NCBI RefSeq assembly: GCF_009467825.1
Contig: NZ_WIOK01000002.1
Location: 186,001 to 250,000 of the forward strand
Origin: Cyclobacterium xiamenense
GTDB lineage: Bacteria; Bacteroidota; Bacteroidia; Cytophagales; Cyclobacteriaceae
DNA length: 64,000 bases
Direction: 5' to 3'
Shown: one piece after another, positions 8,617 through 16,946 of the stretch
How the letters are laid out: each line of letters starts with the position of its first letter
How positions within the stretch are numbered: position 1 is the stretch's first letter
The notes under the pieces: model-generated
Database searches by the model: none
What the model saw: only the letters and a program-made list of their open reading frames with translations
Told to the model about the DNA's origin: nothing
Position numbers and translations under genes: made by a program

Positions 8617-9261
8617 ATGACGCAGGAACACTGGAAGCAAAAATTAGAAGGCAAGTTACCGGATAATGCACTGGCCTATTGTTATGCCTTATGGAAAGAG
8701 GATCCTTTTGAGTTACGGATTGCCCGTTCCCGTTCGACCAAATTGGGCGATTTCCGCTATAGACCGGATCAGAAGGTGCAAAAGATCAGCATCAACCATG
8801 ACCTGAATCCCTATCAGTTTTTGATCACCTTGATCCATGAGATAGCACATCACCGGGTGTTTCGCGATTACGAACGGAGAGGGATTCGGCCGCATGGTCC
8901 GGAGTGGAAGCGTTCGTTTCGTCAACTGATGGCTCCCATGCTGGATGCTTCGGTCTTTCCTCGAGATATTCTGATTCCCCTTCGGCTGCACATGGTCAAC
9001 CCCAAAGCTAGCACTGGGGGGGATTATTTTTTATTTAAGGAATTGAAGAAATACGATGTCACGCCGGGAGAAGCGCGGGGGGTACTCCTGGGAGACTTGA
9101 AGCCAGGGAGTTGTTTTGGTCTGAAACGCCGGGTTTTTGAAAAACTCGAGACCCGAAGGAGCCGGGTTTTGTGTAGGGAACGGGCCACCGGAAGGAAATA
9201 CCTGATTTCCCGGCATGCCGAGGTGGTGGTCCTGGAGGAGGGTGCAGACTTACCCTTTTAA
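8617..9261 (+). CDS. SprT-like zinc metalloprotease-fold protein
   Basis: A 214-residue cytoplasmic protein of the SprT-like family. The zinc motif HEIAHH (H74, E75, H78) is present, and a third ligand may come from HGPEWKRSF some 25 residues later, as in the family. Members of the wider family (Spartan) digest DNA-protein crosslinks, while bacterial versions are mostly uncharacterised. The usual C-terminal cysteine zinc ribbon of E. coli SprT is absent here and is replaced by about 90 residues rich in basic amino acids. The ATG at 8617 is preferred over an in-frame TTG at 8593 that overlaps the promoter. The gene meets rmuC tail to tail with a four-base overlap, so both may concern DNA maintenance. 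Confidence 0.82.
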   Translation: MTQEHWKQKLEGKLPDNALAYCYALWKEDPFELRIARSRSTKLGDFRYRPDQKVQKISINHDLNPYQFLITLIHEIAHHRVFRDYERRGIRPHGPEWKRSFRQLMAPMLDASVFPRDILIPLRLHMVNPKASTGGDYFLFKELKKYDVTPGEARGVLLGDLKPGSCFGLKRRVFEKLETRRSRVLCRERATGRKYLISRHAEVVVLEEGADLPF

Positions 9262-10499
9262 TCCTGCTTGCCACCCGGGAGTTGGTTGCGGGCATTCACA
9301 CCCAGGTTTTTTAATTTTTCGGCTTGGGAAATCAGATTTCCTTTTCCCGTTTTAAGCTGCTTCAGGGCGGTCTGGTAACTTTCCTGAGAACGGTCCAAAT
9401 GCCTTCCGATATCCTCCAGGTTTTTTACAAATGTGGCAAATTTATCGTACATGCGCCCTCCTCTTTCGGCGATTTCCAGCGCATGACGTGTTTGGTCGTC
9501 ACGGATCCATAAATCTTTGATTAGTTTCAGGGCGGCTATCAGGTTGCTGCTGCTGATAAGCAAGACCCGTTTTTTGTAGGCGTATTCCCATAGCCGGTCA
9601 TCGGCTTGCGCCGCAACCATATAGGCGGCTTCCAGCGGAACAAACATGATGACAAAATCCAAGGCCTGTGCGTAGGCCTCGTACTGCTTGCCTGACAGCT
9701 GGTCGATATGGGTTTTGACGGCCTTTACGTGCTGCTGCAAAAATGCATGCTGTTCCGAATCCTCGGTGGCATTGCAATAGTTTTCGTAGGCGAGCAGCGA
9801 TACTTTGCTATCGATGATGACTTTCTTATCGTCCGGATAGTGGATGATGACGTCGGGTTGCATCTTTTTGCCGTCCATTCCGAGGAGGGGATTGCCCGCT
9901 TCGTCCCGTAGAAATTCCTGCATGCTGTAATGCCGGTTTTTTTCCAATCCGGAATTTTGAAGGATGGTTTCCAGGATGGCTTCTCCCCAATTTCCCCGGT
10001 GTTTGGCATTTCCCTTGAGCGCATTGGTAAGGTTTTGGGCTTCCTGGCTGATTTTTTGATTCAGTTGGGCCAGCTCACGCACCTTGTTTTCTAGCGAAAA
10101 CCGCTCTTTGGCTTCCATGGTATAGGAGTCCTGCACCTGCTTGCGAAACGCTTCCAGGTCCCTGGCCAGGGGCTGCAGGATACGGCTTAGGTTTTCCTGG
10201 TTTTGAAACGTAAATTTCCTCGATTTTTCTTCCAGAATTTTATTGGACAGCAACTCGAATTCCTGTTCGAACCGCTTTCCCATGCGCTCCATTTCGGTTT
10301 CCTGAAACCGCAACTTTTCCTGCAGGAGTTGCACCTGGTTTTCTTCGAATTTTTTTTCCAGTTCCAGTTCCAGCTGTTGCCGATCCAGAGATTTTATCTG
10401 GTCTTCCAGCGCCTTGTTGCGGGCAGTGGTCCGAACGAGCAGCCAGGATAGGATGCCACATCCCAACAGGCAGAGAAAAAATCCATACAGAGCTTCCAT
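9258..10499 (-). CDS. rmuC: DNA recombination protein RmuC
   Basis: RmuC family proteins limit DNA inversions and rearrangements and belong to the PD-(D/E)XK nuclease-like group. The 413-residue protein has one N-terminal membrane helix (about 4-24), a long coiled coil (about 25-140), and the RmuC domain. That domain includes GNWGEAILETIL, the DVIIHYPDDKKVIIDSK core with the expected Asp/Asp-Lys residues, and FVPLEAAY. The C-terminal 80 residues are again helical. It likely sits at the inner face of the membrane. It follows rlmB on the same strand after a 12-base gap and may be co-transcribed. Confidence 0.93.
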   Translation of the reverse strand: MEALYGFFLCLLGCGILSWLLVRTTARNKALEDQIKSLDRQQLELELEKKFEENQVQLLQEKLRFQETEMERMGKRFEQEFELLSNKILEEKSRKFTFQNQENLSRILQPLARDLEAFRKQVQDSYTMEAKERFSLENKVRELAQLNQKISQEAQNLTNALKGNAKHRGNWGEAILETILQNSGLEKNRHYSMQEFLRDEAGNPLLGMDGKKMQPDVIIHYPDDKKVIIDSKVSLLAYENYCNATEDSEQHAFLQQHVKAVKTHIDQLSGKQYEAYAQALDFVIMFVPLEAAYMVAAQADDRLWEYAYKKRVLLISSSNLIAALKLIKDLWIRDDQTRHALEIAERGGRMYDKFATFVKNLEDIGRHLDRSQESYQTALKQLKTGKGNLISQAEKLKNLGVNARNQLPGGKQD

Positions 10500-10511
10500 G
10501 ATTGGGGGGAG

Positions 10512-11303
10512 TTAGGCCTCGGTCTCCGCCAGCGTCCGCTGACGAATGGCTTCGTAAATAGCCACTCCCGCCGCAACGGACACATTGAGGCTGGCCACCT
10601 GACCTAGCACGGGAATTTTAACGAATTCGTCGCAGAGCCCCAGCAATTCGTCAGAAATACCGTCTTCCTCGGAGCCCATGACCAGAACGGTGGGGGCTAA
10701 AAAGTCAGCCTGGTACACGTTTCGATGGGTCTTTTCGGTGACGCCGACCACATTTAGACCCATTTTTTTGAGATCTTTTAGGGTATAGTACAGGTTTCTT
10801 ACCCGGCTTACTGGTAAAAAATTCAGGGCCCCGGCGGAGGTTTTCACGGCGTCTGAACTTATCTGTGCACTGCTTTTTTCCGGAATGATAATGCCATGTA
10901 CCCCGGCTACCTCGGCCGTTCGGGCGATGGCTCCGAAGTTTCTGACATCCGTGATGCGATCCAAAAGCAGCAGCAAGGGGGCCTGTCCTTTGGTGTAGCA
11001 GGCATCCACTACGTTTTCCCAGGAGGCATAGGCAATGGCTCCCATGTACGCGATGACCCCCTGATGGTTTTTGCGGGTAATGCGGTTGAGCTTGTTTTCC
11101 GGCACCTTGGTTACCGGGACGTTCTTTTCTTTTGCCTGTCCGATGAGCTCTTTCAGCAGGTCTCCTTTCAGTTCTTTGTTTACCAGTAGTTTGTCGATGT
11201 CCTGGCCGGCCTGAAATGCTTCCAGTATGGGCCTGATGCCAAAAATATAGTCTTTTGGGTTTTCATCTCGATTGATCAGAAAACCATCCTTCCGTTTCTC
11301 CAT
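10512..11303 (-). CDS. rlmB: 23S rRNA 2'-O-methyltransferase, TrmH/RlmB family
   Basis: SPOUT-fold methyltransferase that probably methylates the ribose of G2251 in 23S rRNA. The 263-residue protein has an N-terminal substrate-binding domain (about 15-90, starting YIFGIRPILEAF) and the SpoU catalytic domain. The three knot motifs are all present: DVRNFGAIARTAE, VMGSEEDGIS, and VASLNVSVAAGVAIYE. The ATG at 11303 is preceded by an in-frame TTG at 11324. Either start lies inside the 3' end of the GWxTD gene (28 bases of overlap for the ATG), implying coupled translation. The choice of RlmB over other TrmH relatives is by domain layout. Confidence 0.88.
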   Translation of the reverse strand: MEKRKDGFLINRDENPKDYIFGIRPILEAFQAGQDIDKLLVNKELKGDLLKELIGQAKEKNVPVTKVPENKLNRITRKNHQGVIAYMGAIAYASWENVVDACYTKGQAPLLLLLDRITDVRNFGAIARTAEVAGVHGIIIPEKSSAQISSDAVKTSAGALNFLPVSRVRNLYYTLKDLKKMGLNVVGVTEKTHRNVYQADFLAPTVLVMGSEEDGISDELLGLCDEFVKIPVLGQVASLNVSVAAGVAIYEAIRQRTLAETEA

Positions 11304-12499
11304 GCTGTAATGGTTTTGAACCAAATCGGTTGGTATGCGCGCGACCGGTTCAATGTGTAATAATTGGGGGTTAAAATCGTCTTTACGCGAGCAAAGGTAA
11401 AGGTTATTTTTGAATTTGAATCTTCCGCCAGGTATACCCAGGTTTCTTTGTCCAGGTCAAAGTACACTTCCTGCGGTGGTCCCATGATGATGTACACCAT
11501 GCCCCGGTCCGTCATCCAGCCTTCCTTAAAATCGGTAAACAGGATATTGGCAAATTCTACCTGCCGAAAGTATTCCTTGATCAGGGTTTTTGCGGTTTCT
11601 TCATCCCGCGTCATGCGAATCCAGTATTCGTCCAATGCTGTTTTTTTATTCTCTGCCGCCAGCAGGGTCTCGTGTTCTTTCCGGGTGGAAATGTAGGCGA
11701 CCATTTCGATCATTTCCTCCCAGGTAGCCACCCTGGGAAACGTTTTTCCAGCGGTTCGAAGCAGCAGACCCGTACGCGAACTGGTATCCGACTGAACAAA
11801 ATAATAGCCCTGCTTATCAAAGGGGACGGGGACGTTTACCAGGAAACTGCCCTCGTCCACGACTTCTGTTTGCTTGGGTATTTCCGGTGATTTGGTCTCC
11901 ATGGGAGGCAGTGGCAAGGGAAATTGCTGTGGATAATAGTACCGGTGGAGGTTCACGCCCCGTTGCCTCTTAAATAGGAGAGATTCGTCCACATTCAAAA
12001 AATTCTGGTCAAAAGGGATATCGTTTCCAAAATAGGCCCCAAAGTCCGGTTGCTCCGCTACAAATGGACTAATCAGATCGCTGTGATACAAGTAGGTATC
12101 GTCTTGCCGGGTATCCTGTGCCCGAAACACCAAGTATGCCTGCTCCTGTGACTCCGGAATTTCGACGGTTTCTTCAAAATAATAGTGTTTGTCCGTATCG
12201 GCTTTTAACGCTTCCCTGTCTAGCGCTACCAGCAAATCGTCGGATAGCTCCTGTTCAAAATCCCGCACGATGGCATACGAAAAGAGGTAATCATCGAAAT
12301 CCGGATTTTCCTCAATTTTTTCAGCAAGCAATTGTAGGGTAAAGGTTCGTTCTGCCGTTTTTATGGGGATCACTTTCAAGGAAATTCGGGAATACCTGGA
12401 ATACCGCAAACTTTGGTTGAGGCTTTTTAGAGTCGTTTGGGCATGTGTGGAAAGGGAAAAGAAGCAACATAGCGCCAGGCATCCAATAATTTTTTTCAT
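11276..12499 (-). CDS. GWxTD domain exported protein
   Basis: A 407-residue secreted protein with an N-terminal signal peptide (starting MKKIIGCLALCCFFSLSTHA). The name-giving motif appears as GWMTDRGMVYIIMGPP about 70 residues before the C-terminus, followed by EVYFDLDKETWVY. This domain is common in Bacteroidetes and some other phyla, and its function is unknown. The middle region is likely beta-rich. The ATG at 12499 was preferred over an ATG eight codons upstream because it gives the cleaner signal peptide. The gene overlaps rlmB by 28 bases, an arrangement that suggests co-expression but no obvious shared pathway. Confidence 0.85.
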   Translation of the reverse strand: MKKIIGCLALCCFFSLSTHAQTTLKSLNQSLRYSRYSRISLKVIPIKTAERTFTLQLLAEKIEENPDFDDYLFSYAIVRDFEQELSDDLLVALDREALKADTDKHYYFEETVEIPESQEQAYLVFRAQDTRQDDTYLYHSDLISPFVAEQPDFGAYFGNDIPFDQNFLNVDESLLFKRQRGVNLHRYYYPQQFPLPLPPMETKSPEIPKQTEVVDEGSFLVNVPVPFDKQGYYFVQSDTSSRTGLLLRTAGKTFPRVATWEEMIEMVAYISTRKEHETLLAAENKKTALDEYWIRMTRDEETAKTLIKEYFRQVEFANILFTDFKEGWMTDRGMVYIIMGPPQEVYFDLDKETWVYLAEDSNSKITFTFARVKTILTPNYYTLNRSRAYQPIWFKTITAWRNGRMVF

Positions 12500-12544
12500 G
12501 AGCAATGACTTTGTTATTTCCATAGTTGGTTCAAAAATTAACCG

Positions 12545-12552
12545 TAATTTTG
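12545..12552 (+). promoter_or_regulatory. putative -7 promoter element of methyltransferase gene
   Basis: TAATTTTG matches TAnnTTTG and ends 21 bases before the ATG at 12574. It lies in the short divergent gap after the GWxTD gene start. Confidence 0.45.
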
Positions 12553-12573
12553 TTCAAAATAAAGAAATTTTAC

Positions 12574-13377
12574 ATGGCTACCTATACAACGGAAATTACT
12601 TCCGATAAGTTGATCAGCGATAACCCCATTCATCAACGTTTGTACAAGGCTTACATTGTGGCTAAAGACTACGTATCCGGTGATTTGCTGGAAATCGGGT
12701 GCGGAGAGGGCAGAGGGGTCGCCGCATTGGGGCCGTTGGTCAATCGGTATCATGGAATAGACAAGATAGGGGAAATTTTGGATAGGTTAAAACAGAAATA
12801 CCCGGACTATACCTTTGAGCAGGCCCATTTGCCCCCACTGGGCACCATCCCATCGGATAGCTATGACTGTGCGGTTAGTTTTCAGGTGATCGAACACATC
12901 CAGCAAGACCACCTGTTTCTCAAGGAAATTTACCGGGTATTGAAACCGGGTGGCTTCGCGCTGATCTCTACCCCAAATATCCGATTTTCCCTCACAAGAA
13001 ACCCCTGGCATATTCGGGAGTATACCCCCGAGCAGTTGCAGGCACACTGCGAGAAATTTTTCGACCGGGTAGAAACCAAAGGCATTGGTGGCAACGAAAA
13101 GGTGTGGAACTACTACCGGGCCAATAAGAAATCCGTCGAGAAATTTACCCGCTGGGACTTCCTGAAGCTGCAATACCGCTTGCCAGCTTCGCTGTTGAAA
13201 ATCCCCTACGAACTCGCCAACCGGATGAACCGAAACAGCCTTCACCGGAGTCAGGGTAGGGCGGTGGAAGAAATCAGCCACGAAGACTACCTGCTGGTAG
13301 ATGATCCGGCAGCGGCACTCGATTTGTATTACATTCTTCACAAAAGTCCGGTGGCTGCCTCTGAAACTTCCCGCTAG
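12574..13377 (+). CDS. SAM-dependent methyltransferase (class I)
   Basis: A 267-residue Rossmann-fold methyltransferase of the methyltransferase-11 group. The SAM-binding motif I is LLEIGCGEGRGVAALG, the acidic residue after the second strand is in YHGIDKIGE, and motif IV is in FQVIEHIQQ, followed by LKPGGFALISTPN. The C-terminal 90 residues lack a known motif and may bind the substrate. The target (small molecule, lipid or glycan) cannot be read. The ATG at 12574 is chosen over a TTG 16 codons earlier because of the promoter element in between. The stop codon lies inside a 12-base palindrome discussed elsewhere. Confidence 0.85.
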   Translation: MATYTTEITSDKLISDNPIHQRLYKAYIVAKDYVSGDLLEIGCGEGRGVAALGPLVNRYHGIDKIGEILDRLKQKYPDYTFEQAHLPPLGTIPSDSYDCAVSFQVIEHIQQDHLFLKEIYRVLKPGGFALISTPNIRFSLTRNPWHIREYTPEQLQAHCEKFFDRVETKGIGGNEKVWNYYRANKKSVEKFTRWDFLKLQYRLPASLLKIPYELANRMNRNSLHRSQGRAVEEISHEDYLLVDDPAAALDLYYILHKSPVAASETSR

Positions 13378-13582
13378 CGGGTCTGCCGATCGCCTCCGGT
13401 TAACCGAATCTGCCCGAAACGTGCAGGACGAACAGCGGTACTCCTCGCACCAGTTTATTCCTACGGATTGGAAACTGCGCGTGATTGCTCATCACCACCG
13501 GCAGACCGATTAGCAACGGTCCACCTGTGAATGGAGCTTGTGGAAGGTTCTATCCGGTTACGGGTTCCTTTCCCGCTAGCGG
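13368..13582. repeat. intergenic repeat and hairpin cluster
   Basis: The 13-base word TTCCCGCTAGCGG occurs at 13368-13380 and again at 13570-13582. The first copy is part of the perfect palindrome CCCGCTAGCGGG (13370-13381) and contains the methyltransferase stop codon. GGTCTGCCG (13380-13388) is inverted as CGGCAGACC (13499-13507). The second copy lies inside a hairpin in which TTCTATCCG pairs with CGGATAGAA, with CGGG/CCCG nested. The latter would form at the 3' end of the DUF2723 transcript. The dense symmetry in 215 bases suggests a REP-like element or bidirectional transcript end. Confidence 0.5.
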
Positions 13583-13591
13583 ATAGAATGC

Positions 13592-16561
13592 TTACCTTCG
13601 CGGCAGGCGGCTATCCATTTCTCCGAAAAGCCGCTCGTATTCCCGCTGCAATCGATCGGCGTCCTCGTCATATCCCTGTTCGCGCAATAAGGGAATGAAA
13701 TACCGCATCATTTGCATGGATATGGAGGCCTCCCGGTCCATGGCTCTGCCGGTTTCCGCATAAAAATCGAGCATTTCTACAGATCGATGGGATATTTCGT
13801 TGACTACATGCATGGCCTCTTCATCCATGCCTAATTCAAACAGCAAGGGTACCGATTGTCCGCTGGCCAAGTCGTAGGGGATGGCTTCGTGGGGAAACTT
13901 TTCCAGACTCAAGCGTAGCACATCTTCTGCCCGTTGCAAATCCTTTTCTTCCAATAAAGCGATCACAACGCTGTTCAATACGCTTCGGTGGTTGGAAGTA
14001 AACCGCCGAAATTCGTCGTCAAAATAATTACCCGGGTTATCCATGCCCCGGTAGGCAAAATTATTCATGACATTTTCGTAGGCCAGTTCGGTGTTCACCA
14101 GCTCCTCCTGGTTGTCGGGCTTTTGGATCGGCAATAGCCTGTAGGTAAGCCCTTCCATGACCACATGTTGGCTCATATCAAATCCAATCGTTGCCAGTGA
14201 GGTATTGTTGAAGTAAATGGGGCGCTCCCAGTTATTGGTGGCAATCAGATCCAGTAACATCAGCGTGCCTTTGGTGACGTAATTGCCCCGCAGCCGAATG
14301 GTTAATTGAGGAATTTGCAAATTTCGGAACGCTTCTGGCAAAATTCCCAGCGAGTCGACACGCTGCTGATCTATGGGTAGCGTGAGGTTTCGGGAAGGTA
14401 CGGTATTGATGTTGCTGGATCGACTGCTCGAAAGTTTCAGCAGCTCGCTATTGTTTTTAAGTAATTTCAGGTAGTCAACCAGGGGCAGGCTTTCCAGGCG
14501 GTCGGTGATGTACAGGACATCGTTTGTGCCTTTTTTATAGTTTTCGTGCTGAAGGGTAAAGTCCAGGGCTGGCGATTCGTTGACCGGCCGTGCCATTTGT
14601 TTGACGTACCAGTCCGTATCAAAATAACTCAGCACGATCACCCGAACATCCGTGCGAAATCCTTCCACCTCCTGCACGTACCAAAGCGGGAAGGTATCGT
14701 TGTCTCCGCCAGTGAAGAGGATGGCGTTGGGTTCACAGGATGCCAGGAAATTACGGGCGGAATCCACCGAGAAAAACCTTCCGGATCGGTCATGGTCATT
14801 CCAGTTTTCTCCGGCCATCAAAATCGGTACAGGCAGGGAAATCAATGCCGCATACACGCCAGCCATGGCCATTCCTTTCTTAAGCTTCAGCAGTTGATGG
14901 CGGATAGCCAGCACACCAAATCCGATCCATATGGCAAAGGCGTAAAACGAGCCCACATAAATATAGTCCCTTTCTCGGGGTTCCACGGGAGGCGAATTCA
15001 GGTAGAGTACCAGCACTACCCCCATCATAAGGAAAAGCATCAATGTCAGCCAAAAAGACCTGGGGTCCAGTTTGGCCTGAAAAAACATACCAATTAGTCC
15101 TAGCAACAGTGGCAGCATCAAATAATTGTTATGCCCTTTATTCTCTTTAATGAATTCAGGAAAGTCCGTTTTTAGGCTGCTGAACAGGGTTAAGAAAGGA
15201 GCATCGCTAAAATCACTCTCCCGGCCGCTGAAATTCCACATAAAATAGCGAAAATACATGTGCCCCAACTGGTGATCGAGCATGAAATATATATTATCAA
15301 AAAAGGTGGGGTCTTCCCCTTCTCTCAGGCCCAGCTTGCTGCGGTAGATCTGCTTGTGCCGTTCCTGCGTGGAATAGATCCGCGGTAAAATGGTCGTCTT
15401 TTCCGGATCGTACGTGTTCTCCAACTGGTAGTCGACGATCTCGTATTTTTCGTCACCCTTGGCATATACTGGCGCTCCTTCGGTCTGATCGATCACGTCT
15501 GCAGTAAAATACTGCCCGTGAAGCAGGGGACGGTAGCCGTATTGCTCCCGCTTCAGGTAGCTGACAAAGCTGATAATGTCTCTGGGGTCGTTTTCGTTGA
15601 TTACCGGATCCGCATTTGCCCGAATCACTATCAGTGCATAGGATCCGTATCCGATCAAGATAAAGGTCAGCGAAAGAAGAATGGTATTTAAAATTACCTT
15701 TCCGTGCCGATAGGAGTATACCACTGCGTAGGTAAGTCCACCCAAAAACAGCAACGCAAAGAAAACGATACCGGATCCAAACGGAAGCCCCAGACTGTTG
15801 ACGAAAAATATCTCCAGTGAGCCAGCGATGCTTGGCAGACCGGGGATAATGATGTTATTAATGATCACCAGGGCCACACCACCCAACAAAAAGGCGATGA
15901 TGCCGCCCTTGACCGTATGGTGGGTGTATTTCTTGAAGTAAACCACCAGGGCAAGTGCGGGCAGCGTAACCAGATTTAGTAGGTGGACGCCAATGGATAA
16001 TCCCACCAGGTAGGCGATAAATATCATGTATTGGTTTTCGGCACGGGGATCGCGGATTACATCCCACTTTAAAAAAGCCCAAATGACAATGGCCGTAAAA
16101 AAGGAGGACATGGCGTACACTTCTGCCTCTACCGCAGAAAACCAAAAGCTATCCGAAAAGGTATACGCAAGGGCACCAATCAGTCCGGCACCCATCAGCG
16201 AGAGCGTTTGTTCTTTTGAAGGGTCTTCACCGGCACCGATACCATACAATTTTCTTCCCAATAGTGTAATGGTCCAGAATAGGAACAAAATGGTAAATGC
16301 GGAAAACAAGGCACTGCCCACGTTCATCCAGTAGGCTACATCCAACCCTTCTCCAAACGCCAGAAAGCCAAACATGCGGTAAATCAGTAGAAAAAACGGA
16401 GCTCCCGGAGGATGTGGGACTTGAAGTTTGTAGGCTACCGCAATGAATTCTCCGGGATCCCAAAAACTCGCCGTTTCCTCGATGGTAAACAGGTAGGTGA
16501 TAAATGCAATAAGGAAGGCCGTCCAACCGGTTAGGTTGTTTACCCTGGTATATGTTGGCAT
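13592..16561 (-). CDS. DUF2723 integral membrane protein, GT-C glycosyltransferase-like
   Basis: A 989-residue polytopic membrane protein. The N-terminal DUF2723 region contains the conserved FWDPGEFIA and VPHPPGAPFFLL segments. About a dozen hydrophobic helices follow to around residue 560, and the C-terminal 400 residues are largely soluble and helical or TPR-like. The family is distantly related to protein O-mannosyltransferases and is typical of Bacteroidetes, where it is thought to add sugars to exported proteins from a lipid-linked donor. That role is inference here. The conserved acidic residues after the first membrane helix (DPGE) fit the catalytic loop of GT-C enzymes. The ATG at 16561 is the clear start. 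Confidence 0.85.
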   Translation of the reverse strand: MPTYTRVNNLTGWTAFLIAFITYLFTIEETASFWDPGEFIAVAYKLQVPHPPGAPFFLLIYRMFGFLAFGEGLDVAYWMNVGSALFSAFTILFLFWTITLLGRKLYGIGAGEDPSKEQTLSLMGAGLIGALAYTFSDSFWFSAVEAEVYAMSSFFTAIVIWAFLKWDVIRDPRAENQYMIFIAYLVGLSIGVHLLNLVTLPALALVVYFKKYTHHTVKGGIIAFLLGGVALVIINNIIIPGLPSIAGSLEIFFVNSLGLPFGSGIVFFALLFLGGLTYAVVYSYRHGKVILNTILLSLTFILIGYGSYALIVIRANADPVINENDPRDIISFVSYLKREQYGYRPLLHGQYFTADVIDQTEGAPVYAKGDEKYEIVDYQLENTYDPEKTTILPRIYSTQERHKQIYRSKLGLREGEDPTFFDNIYFMLDHQLGHMYFRYFMWNFSGRESDFSDAPFLTLFSSLKTDFPEFIKENKGHNNYLMLPLLLGLIGMFFQAKLDPRSFWLTLMLFLMMGVVLVLYLNSPPVEPRERDYIYVGSFYAFAIWIGFGVLAIRHQLLKLKKGMAMAGVYAALISLPVPILMAGENWNDHDRSGRFFSVDSARNFLASCEPNAILFTGGDNDTFPLWYVQEVEGFRTDVRVIVLSYFDTDWYVKQMARPVNESPALDFTLQHENYKKGTNDVLYITDRLESLPLVDYLKLLKNNSELLKLSSSRSSNINTVPSRNLTLPIDQQRVDSLGILPEAFRNLQIPQLTIRLRGNYVTKGTLMLLDLIATNNWERPIYFNNTSLATIGFDMSQHVVMEGLTYRLLPIQKPDNQEELVNTELAYENVMNNFAYRGMDNPGNYFDDEFRRFTSNHRSVLNSVVIALLEEKDLQRAEDVLRLSLEKFPHEAIPYDLASGQSVPLLFELGMDEEAMHVVNEISHRSVEMLDFYAETGRAMDREASISMQMMRYFIPLLREQGYDEDADRLQREYERLFGEMDSRLPRR

Positions 16562-16946
16562 GTGCTCGGATTATATTTGAAAAGCGAAAATAAAAAATTT
16601 ATCAGGAATAACGGACGATTTAACGTTTTTTAAAAATCCAGCACGAGGGATTGCCCTTTTTTCGTCTCCACGGGCTTAGGTGAAAATATTTTTTTGTTTT
16701 TTTTTATGTCACACAATTCCAAAGGTTATTTTATAATAAAAAAAAATTATAAATTTTTTGGTTTGTAAATCGTCAAAATACCCAATTAAAGAAAGGAGAA
16801 ATTGCGTTTGCCTTTTGTTCCGATCGATGCCTAAACAAATATTTTTAAAATATTTTTTATGTATTTTAAATACAATAAAATGATTTTTAAATTTTTTTAT
16901 CTATCTTTATCCCGTCATAAAAAAACAGCAAAAAAATTTTTATTTT
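16562..16946. other. AT-rich divergent promoter region
   Basis: A 385-base gap with very high A+T content and many T and A runs, between the DUF2723 gene (minus) and the SAF dehydrogenase (plus). A near match to the -7 element (TATCTTTA) lies around 16900-16910 before the plus gene. No open frame or hairpin of note was seen. Confidence 0.55.

Noticed and set aside
14546-15097. A 183-codon plus-strand frame inside the DUF2723 gene
   Set aside because: It is a shadow of the minus-strand membrane protein, has a His- and Pro-rich composition unlike real proteins here, and no family.
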